A stretch of 64,000 nt of DNA, from contig MNCI01005996.1 of the NCBI GenBank assembly GCA_015680685.1, positions 139,889 to 203,888 of the forward strand. Reading direction: 5' to 3'. The notes below the pieces were generated by a model. That model had not been told where the DNA came from, did no database searches, and saw nothing but the letters and a program-made list of their open reading frames with translations. A program made the position numbers and the translations under genes. Of the stretch, positions 55,979-64,000 are shown piece after piece. Within the stretch, counting starts at the first letter, position 1. Each line of letters starts with the position of its first letter. The DNA comes from Gnetum montanum. Its lineage: Eukaryota > Streptophyta > Gnetopsida > Gnetales > Gnetaceae.

Positions 55979-57410
55979 TTTATAAATATAGAACTGCAAC
56001 ATGTTTCTCGAAACAACAATACCATCGCAGATGCATTAGCCACGTTAGCTCTAAACATCTCACTGGACATGTTTCATGTGTTGCCTATTTCCATCATGAG
56101 TTGCGACAAGCCCATAACTGACGCGTCCAATGAATTTCCCATAGCATCCGTTAGCACGACACACACTGTAGAATGGTACGATGACATCAAAGAGTACCTT
56201 CTACATGGTGAACCACCTCAATATCTAATGAATGCTCAGAAGGATGCAGTACAAAAATGCTCTAGACAATATACACTAGTAGGAGATACACTATGTCGTA
56301 GATCCTACAAAGGCATCTTGTTAACATGCGTTAGTAGTACCGATGGCCAAACCATCGTGGAACAAGTTCATGAAGGATTATGCAGAGGGCACATAGCGCC
56401 TAAAGCAATGGCAACAAAAATCAAACGTTTAAGCTATTATTGGCCACATATGGAGTACGATTGTTTCTCTAAGGTCAGGACGTGCAATATGTATCAAAAG
56501 CATGGTAATCTTATACATGTTCCACCTAATGAATTACATACAGTTCAAATCACATGGCCTTTCCAGAAATGGGGGTTAAACATCATTGGACCAATAACTC
56601 CCCCATCTTCAGCAGGGCATAGCTTCATCATAACCATGACTGAATACTTCACGAAATGGGTAGAAGCTATTCCTCTTAGAAAAACCACATCAAAACAAGT
56701 ATGCAACTTCATCTTAGAAAATATTGTGACCCTTTTTGGCATCCCAATGACTATCATCACTGACAACGGACCACAATTCAACAGTGTCAAAACAAAAATC
56801 TTCTATGAGAGCCTAGGTATTAAACACTCATTTTCATCGCCCTACTACCCTCAGAGCAATGGACAAGTAGAAGCCACAAATAAAACTGTAATCACGGTGC
56901 TCAAGAAGATGCTTACTCAGAGCAAGAGAAGATGGCACGAGCAGCTAGTATATGTGTTATTGGGCCTATCGGACTACGCATAGGACATCCACAGGTAAAA
57001 CACCATATAGCCTTGTTTATGGTTCAGAAGCTATTTTACCTCTGGAGTTACAGGTACCATCCTTGAGGATCATGCTATCCGGACTCCTCAATGAAGGTCA
57101 AAACAATGAATTGTGCATTGTTGACCTCGACTCGGTGGAAGAACACACATGAACACTTGATCAAGTTGAGTGGTACCAAAAGCAACAACGACGACGCCAT
57201 CAGCATGACATTCATAAGTGCCCAATCAAAGAAGGGGACCTTGTACTTAAGGCGGTTCATGAACACGTGGACAAGTTCTCAGCCAACTGGGAAGGGCCTT
57301 ACCTGGTCACCAAAGCATACGATAATGGAGCATTCAAGCTAGCTAATATAAATGGTAATGAGCTTGCTCATCCAACAAACCATCTGTACCTTAAGTTGTT
57401 TCACATCTAA
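55979..57410 (+). pseudogene. int: Element B integrase
   Basis: Linker with NNNTIADALATLALN, then a long open stretch 56069-56983. The zinc region HEGLCRGH is kept, but the CC pair reads CNMY, so one Cys is lost. Catalytic context: WGLNIIGPI (first Asp changed to Asn), TDNGPQFNS and NGQVEATNK. A frameshift near 56965 moves the C-terminus (WAYRTTHRTSTGKTPYSLVY, then KFSANWEGPYLVTKAYDNG) to other frames, ending at 57410. The loss of a catalytic Asp shows that the copy cannot integrate by itself. Confidence 0.91.
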
Positions 57411-57439
57411 ACATCATGGGTATGTACTCGTCCTGGCAT

Positions 57440-57575
57440 CACGACGGTAAACTGATACCACAGAANAACTATAAACTAGCATCGCATCATCCGCTACGAT
57501 GATAAACTGGCAACGTCCAATGGGTTATGATGTAAAACTAAACCATGACAGTCCGCTAAGACTATAAACTGGCAA
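57440..57575 (-). repeat. Motif array at the pol end of element B
   Basis: Three to four units reading on the + strand CCGCTAAGACTATAAACTGG or CGATGATAAACTGGCAACG. In reverse complement this is the element A word CAGTTTATAGTCATAGCAGA. It contains an n at 57466. Confidence 0.83.
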
Positions 57576-58626
57576 GATCATCTCTGGCACATTCATCTGC
57601 TACTGTAATTCATGAAATCTCTTCATCAACGCCTGCCACATTACTCATCACACCGGCTCTAACAACACTATTGCTGCTCATTTTGTTTGCTTTAAGTTTC
57701 ACATGGTGCCTCCATTTGCATCAGCCACATTCATGTCTAAAGTGTTCACTAACTCATTCACTTGCGGTTTTCTTGTCTTCTTGAAGTTGTGTTTGCAGGA
57801 TGACACCCAGTGGTGCTCGTACACGGATACACTTCATCACGGTGACAAGGTGCCACATTGTTTCTGACGCACGTAACCAGGTTTATCAATCTATTCAAAA
57901 GTACATTCCTAGTTCCCAATACATTCTCCATTTCCCCAACACTCTCGTTCCCTTTCTTACCCAATTACAGTTCCCCGATACACCCAGTACGCCCCAAAAC
58001 TTTGAGCATACTATTGCACGCTGTGACACTCTCAAGCAGTTGCAACATACAACACAACACATGAGCATGAGTGCAAAATAGAAAGAAAGCTCTTTTCAAA
58101 AAAAAGAAAAAAGGAAAAAAGAAAAGAAAAGATCAAAGAGCAAAGAGCAAAATGAACCACAAGACCCTTGGCACTTCCCATACAAGCCCCAGGCGGGAAG
58201 GCAGTTGTCTTAAAAGAAATACTTGTGTCTAAAACCATCATGTTTCACCTCATCGCGTGGCTTGGGTTGTGACAAAAAGTTCTCTTAAACCTGATACAAG
58301 AGTCTTGTTCCTCTAAAGGATGCACACCTCATGCCGTGGTTCCAAGTCTGCCGAACACTGGCCATCGACGAGAACCAACATGGGTCTTTAGCACAGATGA
58401 ACACTCCTCTCCCACACCTACACAATACCTCAATTAATTCTCAATCCCACAGTTGCAAACATCTCCTCTATATATCATCTCAAAACTTCATTTCCTAATC
58501 CCAAGTACTTCTGAACACAATGCGAGGACATCTGGTCAAGTGTCGAAGGACAATGCTACTAAGTTGCTTGTGGTGTTTTGTACTTCTTTGTCGATGCTTC
58601 TCAGGTCTATTCCTCCAAGTGTCAAC
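57576..58626 (+). other. 3' noncoding region of element B
   Basis: No conserved coding signal. The region has an A/G-rich run (58095-58150). Short ORFs in several frames are not matched in element A. Confidence 0.5.
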
Positions 58627-58639
58627 AAAGAGGGGCCAA
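58627..58639 (+). promoter_or_regulatory. Polypurine tract of element B
   Basis: AAAGAGGGGCCAA directly before the TGAAACACC start of the 3' LTR. Element A has a decayed copy. Confidence 0.82.
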
Positions 58640-59984
58640 TGAAACACCACAAAAATTTGGAGCTAACACTTTCAAACAAGAATCGAGCTAAGTCATGATG
58701 CTTCCCAATATGACCAAAACTTGTGAACTATACAAACAGCATCAAACGAAGTCAAATCAAGCAAGAAAAAGTTCCCTAAGATCCATTAGAGACTACATCA
58801 ACATCTAGCAATAAGAACTGCAAGTTTCAAGCTCAAAACACTTAGCCAAAGCTAAGTATACTTTTTGCACATGGTCCTGCACGCCCAGCGTGCAGCTCAG
58901 CGTGCAGCAACTTTTGGGCCCCAAAAATGAGCCAAAACATGCCAGAATTGAGTGTATGGACTCCTCAGGATCTTCCCCAAGGTCCCCAGTAGCTCTCAAG
59001 CTCCTGAAAATCAAGTTTTGGGCTTCAAATAATGGGTTTTCATTCATGCATGCCAGTGTGCATGCCCAGCGTGCACCATCAAGGATCTCTCAAAACAAGC
59101 ACCCCAGAACAAGATCTTCATCTATAATCGACTCTCAGAGTTAAGACAACTATCAGGTGTCATCCTAGGCTCCCAAAAATGAAGATTCAACCTTGAAATG
59201 ATGCACTTCCATGACCTATACACTGAGCATACATACTCTGCACGCCTAGTGTGCACAACCAAAAGCGAGGTCGATCAGGCGATTCAGCCAACCTACACGT
59301 TGACCTGCATGCCCAGCATGTACGCCCAGTGTGCAGCATAGTGTACACTAGTTGAAGCCTTCCAAAACCATGTTAGATCAAGTCCAAATGAGCTGAAACT
59401 CCACAGGCCGCATTCTCATGACACCAAAGCCCAAATCCAAGGGCCAAGTTCAAGATTTTTTGTTGTAATAGTAATGTTCGTTTGTAAAGTTCAATTCTTT
59501 TATGTTGGTCAAGTCTGTATGCTAGGTTCACACGCCCAGTGTGTACACGCTAGCATGCAGCATGCTGTATAGTTGCAACATTCTTTGCACCTGGGCAACA
59601 TAGCCACATGTCATCTGACCTAAAATTTTCTCATCCACAGCCACTCATATCCTTCCAAATCTGAATCTAACGCCCAAGATCTCATAAAACCCCAGTTTTT
59701 CACTAGATCAAGGGCGACAATTTTTTTACAACCAGAGATTGGGGAAAATCTGGACACAAATCTTGTACGCTGTACTTCTACCCTGCACGTTGGGCCTGTA
59801 GTCCAAACCAGCATACCATCATCCCTCCGCATCCACCGAGGCTTTTCGTCCACCTTGTGTTAGATCCACAACTGCGTTCAGACTGGTGCACTGTAATCTC
59901 CATTTTGCAATAAAGTTGCTTCATTTCTGGTCAAGATTTGTTAAATTTTTTCATTCATTCTCATTTACCTTTTTGCTTATATTC
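58640..59984 (+). repeat. 3' LTR of element B, truncated
   Basis: Matches 41836-43214 of the 5' LTR. It then stops within GCTTATATTC, about 235 bp short of the LTR end. There is no right TSD. Internal differences from the 5' LTR include a missing CACGCCCAGC unit. Confidence 0.9.
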
Positions 59985-60011
59985 TCGTCTGTAGAGTTCA
60001 ACTAGCTCGTC
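59985..60011. other. Junction filler between element B and the D2 LTR
   Basis: 27 bp. Its core CTGTAGAGTTCAACTAG is the reverse complement of a segment of the adjacent D2 LTR (about 60072-60090). CTCGTCTG occurs twice. This looks like templated filler at a deletion junction that removed the end of B's LTR, D2's gag start and its leader. Confidence 0.65.
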
Positions 60012-60880
60012 TGATGAGTGGTAAAGTACCCCTACACTCAACCATACAAATATGAGCATTTCACACACGATCTAGTTGAACTCTACAGATGAGCTAGTTG
60101 TGGTATCAAGATAGTTACTCATTAATCGCAATCCGCTATCTTCCCATCTAGACTAGTATATGCTTTGTCACATATGGTTTAGTCTAGAGTGAGGTGTATG
60201 ATGTGGTTTCTAACATAGTGCTACTCCTAGAGGTAATGGAAAATCACTTTAATTAAGCTAGGAGGAAAAGGAAGAGAGAACTAAGGTAATAGGACATAGG
60301 AGGAGAGAGTCTAAACTAGCCTAAGTGCGATGAGCATCCATTTCTTAATCATTCGTACACATCTTGGACCTTGTGCATGACTACTACTGAGATTACCAAG
60401 TGCAGATCCTAGGTACGCTACTAGGTTACCAAGTAGTCACACTTAAATGCTTGTGATTAAGTCCTACTCATTCCGCATTTAATAGGAGTTGAGGGTAGAG
60501 AAGTATTAATTAAGCAAGAAATTAAATAATTAAATGAAGTGAATGCTACAATGATGAAGTAATCTCGATCTTTATTTCTGGTCATGTGCATGTCCAAGTA
60601 CATCACACTCGAATAAAGATGTCGTAAAATTACAATCATCACACTATAGGCATGCACTGGGAGAAAGGGTTGAGAAGAACTAAAAATGAAAACTAACTTC
60701 TAGCTAAAACTACCAACTAACTCCCCAACTCCTTGTGCCTACATGTGTATTTATAGCCCACACAGGAGTCATGATATCATGTATCCGATATCACTTCTTA
60801 GGTCACGATATCGTGTATCCAATATTGTGGGTTTGATATTGGGGGTCTGATATTAGAGCCCACTTAATCATGATTCATCA
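60012..60880 (-). repeat. 5' LTR of D2
   Basis: 869 bp. TGATGAGTGGTAAAG ... CATGATTCATCA in + strand text. The TATA box in element sense is at 60755-60748. It pairs with 34256-35111. Followed on the right by TAGGG, part of the TSD. Confidence 0.92.
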
Positions 60881-60885
60881 TAGGG

Positions 60886-61179
60886 GATGTCCCATCTTTA
60901 CTAGAGGTGTCTGAGTTGGATGATAAAAGTCCTTGAGTATCGTTGGGGTGTCTATGAACATATGAAACTCCTGCATAAGACTAAGTACTCCAAACTTCTT
61001 CATTCGTTCTCCAATGAATTGCCTCACTAGATGTTGCGTTATCACTGTATTGTGAAAGAGACACTATTGTGAATTATGTGTGAGTTAATTGAATTTAATT
61101 TCTTTGTATGAAAGATATATTGTTAATACCTTATTACAGTGATCTTGTATGATATAACTAATCTAGATAACTAGCACCA
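60886..61179 (-). pseudogene. gag: D1 leader and gag N-terminus
   Basis: On the - strand a frame reads MKKFGVLSLMQEFHMFIDTP (about 61013-60955) and continues to the D2 insertion point. With D2 and one TSD copy removed it runs openly into MRGPVRPKTFSMDSKS at 34247 downward. This restored continuity supports the D2 boundaries. The upstream part is leader. Confidence 0.72.
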
Positions 61180-61197
61180 TCCCTAGTAATGGCACCA
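61180..61197 (-). promoter_or_regulatory. Primer-binding site of D1 (tRNA-Asp type)
   Basis: The - strand reads TGGTGCCATTACTAGGGA one base inside the 5' LTR. It resembles the TGGCGCCGTTGCCGGGGA site common in Athila-type plant elements and taken to pair with tRNA-Asp; the four differences are transitions at decay-prone C/G positions. Confidence 0.75.
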
Positions 61198-61198
61198 A

Positions 61199-62079
61199 TG
61201 ATGAGCGGCAAGTTACCTCTATGCTCAACCATACGAATATGAGCGTGTACGTGCGATTTGGTCAAACTTCATAGACAAACTAGTTGTGGCACCTAGATAG
61301 TTACACATTGATTGCAATTTACCATCTTCCCACTTGAACTAGTAATTGCTTTGTCATGTATGGTTTAGTCCAGTGTGAGGTGTATGATGTGATTTCTAAC
61401 ACTAGGCTACTCCTAGAGACAATGAAAAATAATCTTGATTAAGCTAATAAGCAATATGAAGTAAAATCTAAGCTAGCCTAAGTGTGATGAGCATTTGTTC
61501 TTAATCATCTGTATGCATCTTGGACTTCATGTACTACTTCGAGGATTACCAAGCACACATCACTCGAAGCACTACTTAATACATTACTAGGTTACCATGT
61601 AGTTACACTTAAATGTTTGTGATTAAGAGGTATTCATTTTGCATTAATAATAGGAATAGTAAATAACAATAAATAAATATTAACTAAGAAAATAATAAAT
61701 AATAATTAACAATTAAACAATAAAAAACTAAGTGAATGCTACAATGTTGGAGTAATCTCAATCTTTATTGTTGATTGTGTGTGTGTCCAAGTATGTCATA
61801 CTTGAACAAAGGTTCCATACAATTACAAGCATCACACTACGGGCATGCACTTGGGAAAAGAACTGAAAACTAACTAAAAACTAACAAAAAGACTTGACCC
61901 TCAAGACTTATCAAAGACTCTCCTTTCCCATGCACCCAAGTGCTATATTTATAGGCTAACACAGGAATCATGATATCGTGTATATGATATCATTGCCCAG
62001 GCTACGATATCACGTACCCGATATCATGTACTTGATATCACGTACCTGATATTAGGGCTTGGAAAATCACAATTCATCA
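61199..62079 (-). repeat. 5' LTR of D1
   Basis: 881 bp, TGATGAGCGGCAAG ... AATTCATCA in + strand text. The TATA box in element sense is at 61953-61946. Five GATATC words lie at about 61970-62050. Flanked on the right by AGGTG, matching the left flank once the inverted piece at 29338-29690 is corrected. Confidence 0.9.
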
Positions 62080-62084
62080 AGGTG
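62080..62084. repeat. Target-site duplication of D1, right copy (AGGTG)
   Basis: The left copy is the complement of 29583-29587. Removing D1 joins INQMEGG to the following ORFX sequence of C. Confidence 0.8.
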
Positions 62085-63778
62085 GGTCAATGCTATTTGC
62101 CCAACAAACATAGTTGCTTGCGAGGTCAAATCCAAGTGCCTGAGAGGTAACGGTGTCTCTCTCTTAGCAACATCTATTCCCAAAAATCTTTGGGAATGTC
62201 ACTTCCTTTTGGTGCACTTAGAGAAGGATGAGGAGGCAACTGTATTGGTGATGCAACACCAGGGCCAAGAGACAACTACAAAGATCATTACTAATTGAAT
62301 CGCTAAGGCATTAAACGCACCTATGGCGCTTGAATCAGATGTTTCTACACTAAGAGATGTGCAAATGTCTGCAGGGATAATTAGTGGGAGATTAAATGTA
62401 GTCTAATATGAAGAACTGCTGGACCAACTAGTAAGAATCGAGCAATCAATTCTGGATATCTTTGATTTTCTAGATACCATCAGTGCAACCTAGTCAAAGC
62501 TACTAGAGGCAAAGGGCAAGTGCCTCATCTTAGAAGGGCAACTTGAAACAAATCAAGCACACAATTAATGCTTGATTGCAGAAGTTGCAGAATGATGTGC
62601 TAGAATTATTGACTCTATTTTTATCAACCTTACATTGACATGAGATGAAGCTTTTCAACAGCTTCAAGAACAACTAAAGCAGGTTGAGGGAGAAATGGTA
62701 ATGACAGTCTTGAATCAGTCCATAACAAAAGCAGAAACTCATTCAGTATAGAGGGACTTGATGCACATGCACCAGGAAAATGAGACATTGACCATAGAAA
62801 ACCATTACCTACGAAATGTTGATGTACAAAAACAACAATTAAAAGAATTTATCCATCAATAGCAAGAGCAGCTCACCCAAAGCAAATGCCAAATTGAGGA
62901 GATTAGTAGTAGAGAATTGTAATCTCTCCATGGAGGAGGTCTGTGCCTTACACCAGAAATCAGCCATCAAGATTATTGCCTAGAAAAAGGAGGCTCTGAA
63001 ATTTGAAAAAGTAGAAAATTACTATGGAGACCAGGTTGGCCTACAAAAAGAGGTGAATGAAAAACATATCCAACTAGCAAAGGCAAAGGTTAATGAAGCC
63101 CTCTAGTAACTCCAGCAAGGTAAAGAAATGTCGCAATCCATCATTGATGGGATTAATGCCTACAATAAGGCAAAAATCTGCATGAAGAAGTTGTAGATTG
63201 AAGAAACGACTAAATACATGGAGCTATCCAATCTCAACTATGCAAACCTGGTGATGCTGACTGCTGGATGGCTATGGTCTAAGTTTAAAAAGAAAGTGGC
63301 TAGCTCATACTTATTGTATGAGGCTGAGTTCAAGAATCATAAAGACACCAAGTAGAAACTTGTAGTGGGAAATGTTGAACTCGAGGTTCTCAAGGCAAAA
63401 TTTACCGACCAAAGATCAGTCGCAGAGAACCTGGCCAAAAGAACAACCAACTACCAAGCGCTACAAGACACACTCAAAGCATTTAACATTGAGCACAAGC
63501 AATTCGTAGCTTGGTTTGTCAATGTTAAGGAGCTATTTTTAGTTTTGCTTTATCCTTGAAATATTCCAATTTTGGCCCACATTGGTGAAGCTGTGTGGAC
63601 TGTGAACAATCCCAGAAGTAAAGAAGAGAAAATGAAGGCATTGCCGGATGCTTTTTGCCTTCTGCATAAAGTCACATTAGTAGCAGGATAGCCATAGCCA
63701 CCTTGACCACCATACATGCGTGAAGTTGGTGAAGGTCCCTTAGAACCTCAAGAGCCACCACCTCTTGAGACTATCTAA
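62085..63778 (+). pseudogene. Element C ORFX, C-terminal half
   Basis: Continues 28205-29336 after D1. The first part (VLVMQHQGQETTTKIIT, then IAKALNAPMALES, about 62240-62340) aligns with D2's VVVMXHQDAAGAIEVVTNHI and NVPIV. The rest is Q/E/K/L-rich with heptad-like spacing (QLQEQLKQVEGEMV near 62650; LEVLKAKFTDQRSVAENLAK near 63380), a probable coiled coil. A conserved KELFLVLLYP lies near 63530 (D2: NQMFLQLLCP). The end is Pro-rich with a stop at 63778. Stops interrupt it every 20-80 codons. Confidence 0.72.
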
Positions 63779-64000
63779 CCTTCTCCACCAACTTCACACC
63801 ATCAAAGAATGGGATGTCCAATTTTGAAGAATCATATCATGGTGTTCAATTTTATGTCATGAACACAATAATTTTTTGTAATGTGTTGACCTGTATAGTG
63901 GGCACTTAACTTTGTTATGTTTATTTTATCTTGTTTTGTTATGTCAAAAGCTAGTCAATAAGCCCATACCTTCCCAAATTTGTAAAGAACTTGAGGATGA
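63779..64000 (+). other. 3' untranslated region of element C
   Basis: Resembles the sequence before the 3' LTRs of D1 and D2: AGTCAATAAGCCCATACC matches D2, and ACTTGAGGATGA at the window end matches D1 about 30 bases before its LTR. Confidence 0.65.

Larger units (their letters stand above)
41836..59984 (+). mobile_element. Element B: Tat-lineage retrotransposon with an antisense gene, right end truncated
   Basis: On the + strand: 5' LTR (41836-43451), conserved box, leader, gag (43983-47292), protease (to 48124), motif array, antisense gene (53008-48862, - strand), motif array, pol (53991-57410), motif array, 3' noncoding, polypurine tract, truncated 3' LTR (58640-59984). The layout equals element A's; protein similarity is clear but nucleotide similarity is limited. 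n bases at 53990 and 57466 may be assembly joins. The integrase catalytic Asp is changed to Asn and several frames are broken, so it is inactive. Confidence 0.9.
34256..60880 (-). mobile_element. Element D2: second non-autonomous relative of C
   Basis: On the - strand: 5' LTR (60880-60012), then a deletion that removed leader and gag start, element B inserted, gag (41835-40098), spacer (40097-38008), ORFX (38007-35274), polypurine tract, 3' LTR (35111-34256). There is no pol. It has the longest ORFX of the three relatives. Its own remaining sequence is about 8.4 kb. It is inserted in D1's gag near the N-terminus. Confidence 0.87.
29338..62079 (-). mobile_element. Element D1: non-autonomous pol-less relative of C
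   Basis: On the - strand: 5' LTR (62079-61199), PBS, leader and gag start (61179-60886), gag (34255-32105), spacer, a shortened ORFX (30577-30135), polypurine tract and 3' LTR (29964 leftward). Element D2 interrupts its gag. The flanks are AGGTG on the right (62080-62084) and, in the inverted piece, AGGTG on the left (complement of 29583-29587). Its own sequence is about 6 kb. There is no RT, RNase H or integrase, so it would depend on a partner such as C. Confidence 0.85.
1..64000 (+). mobile_element. Element C: Athila-like Ty3/gypsy retrotransposon, outer host of the whole window
   Basis: With the inserted elements removed, the parts of this element read in order on the + strand: gag, protease, RT, RNase H, integrase, a 2 kb spacer and a large ORF downstream of pol. 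About 11 kb of its own sequence is visible, in three blocks (1-1590, 21821-29336, 62085-64000). Neither LTR is in the window. The sequence starts near the gag N-terminus and, by alignment with the ends of D1 and D2, stops about 30 bases before the expected polypurine tract and 3' LTR. The Athila call rests on the protease segment and on RT stretches such as GHDYYNFLDGYSGYN and LCNAPATFQR, and on an ORF after pol, where Athila elements carry an env-like ORF. All frames contain stops, so the copy is old and dead. Confidence 0.8.

Overview
The window is intergenic DNA from a plant with a large genome. I found no host gene, tRNA, rRNA or CRISPR array. The 64 kb is a stack of nested Ty3/gypsy LTR retrotransposons of two lineages. 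Athila-like and Tat-like proteins, T-rich introns of 65-106 nt, 5-bp target-site duplications (TSDs) and heavy C/T and G/A decay all fit a seed plant, perhaps a gymnosperm; the species cannot be told from this sequence. Every coding region carries stops or frameshifts, so I call them pseudogenes, but their domains can be read clearly.

Nesting, solved from paired LTRs, TSDs and reading frames that rejoin once insertions are removed: (1) Element C (Athila-like, + strand) is the outer host and fills the window edge to edge: gag 1-1590, gag end and protease 21821-22900, RT/RNase H 23270-24750, integrase 24750-26150, spacer, then a downstream ORF ('ORFX') 28205-29336 continued at 62085-63778. (2) Element A (Tat-like, - strand, 1591-21815, TSD ATAAG) is inserted in C's gag, and holds a solo LTR (10992-12015). 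(3) Element D1 (- strand, about 29338-62079, TSD AGGTG) is inserted in C's ORFX. (4) Element D2 (- strand, 34256-60880, TSD TAGGA/TAGGG) is inserted in D1's gag. (5) Element B (Tat-like, + strand, 41836-59984) is inserted in D2's gag, and its right end is lost. D1 and D2 keep gag, spacer and ORFX but have no pol: they are non-autonomous relatives of C.

The most unusual content is in the Tat-like elements A and B. Between gag-protease and pol, each carries a large gene on the strand opposite to gag-pol (A: 9353-15313 +; B: 48862-53008 -). In both copies it can be resolved into about eight exons with GT-AG introns at matching places and of matching length (exon 2 is 409 nt in both; the next intron is 75 nt in B and 86 nt in A after removing the solo LTR). 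Antisense to the genomic RNA, such introns are not spliced out before reverse transcription and so can persist. A TATA-type promoter lies just upstream, between this gene and pol. Degenerate arrays of one short motif mark the module boundaries in both elements, in the same orientation relative to each element. The LTRs and the 5' part or introns of the antisense gene share an element-specific palindromic motif (TACGCTATGC-like in A, CACGCTGAGC-like in B).

C, D1 and D2 share ORFX, a basic N-terminus, a plant-retroelement domain and a coiled-coil tail. In D2 it is preceded by the same GATATC palindrome array that sits upstream of the TATA box in this family's LTRs, which suggests an internal promoter. 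ORFX and the Tat antisense protein may be distant relatives. A 353-bp inverted piece bounded by single n's (29338-29690) is best explained as an assembly error.
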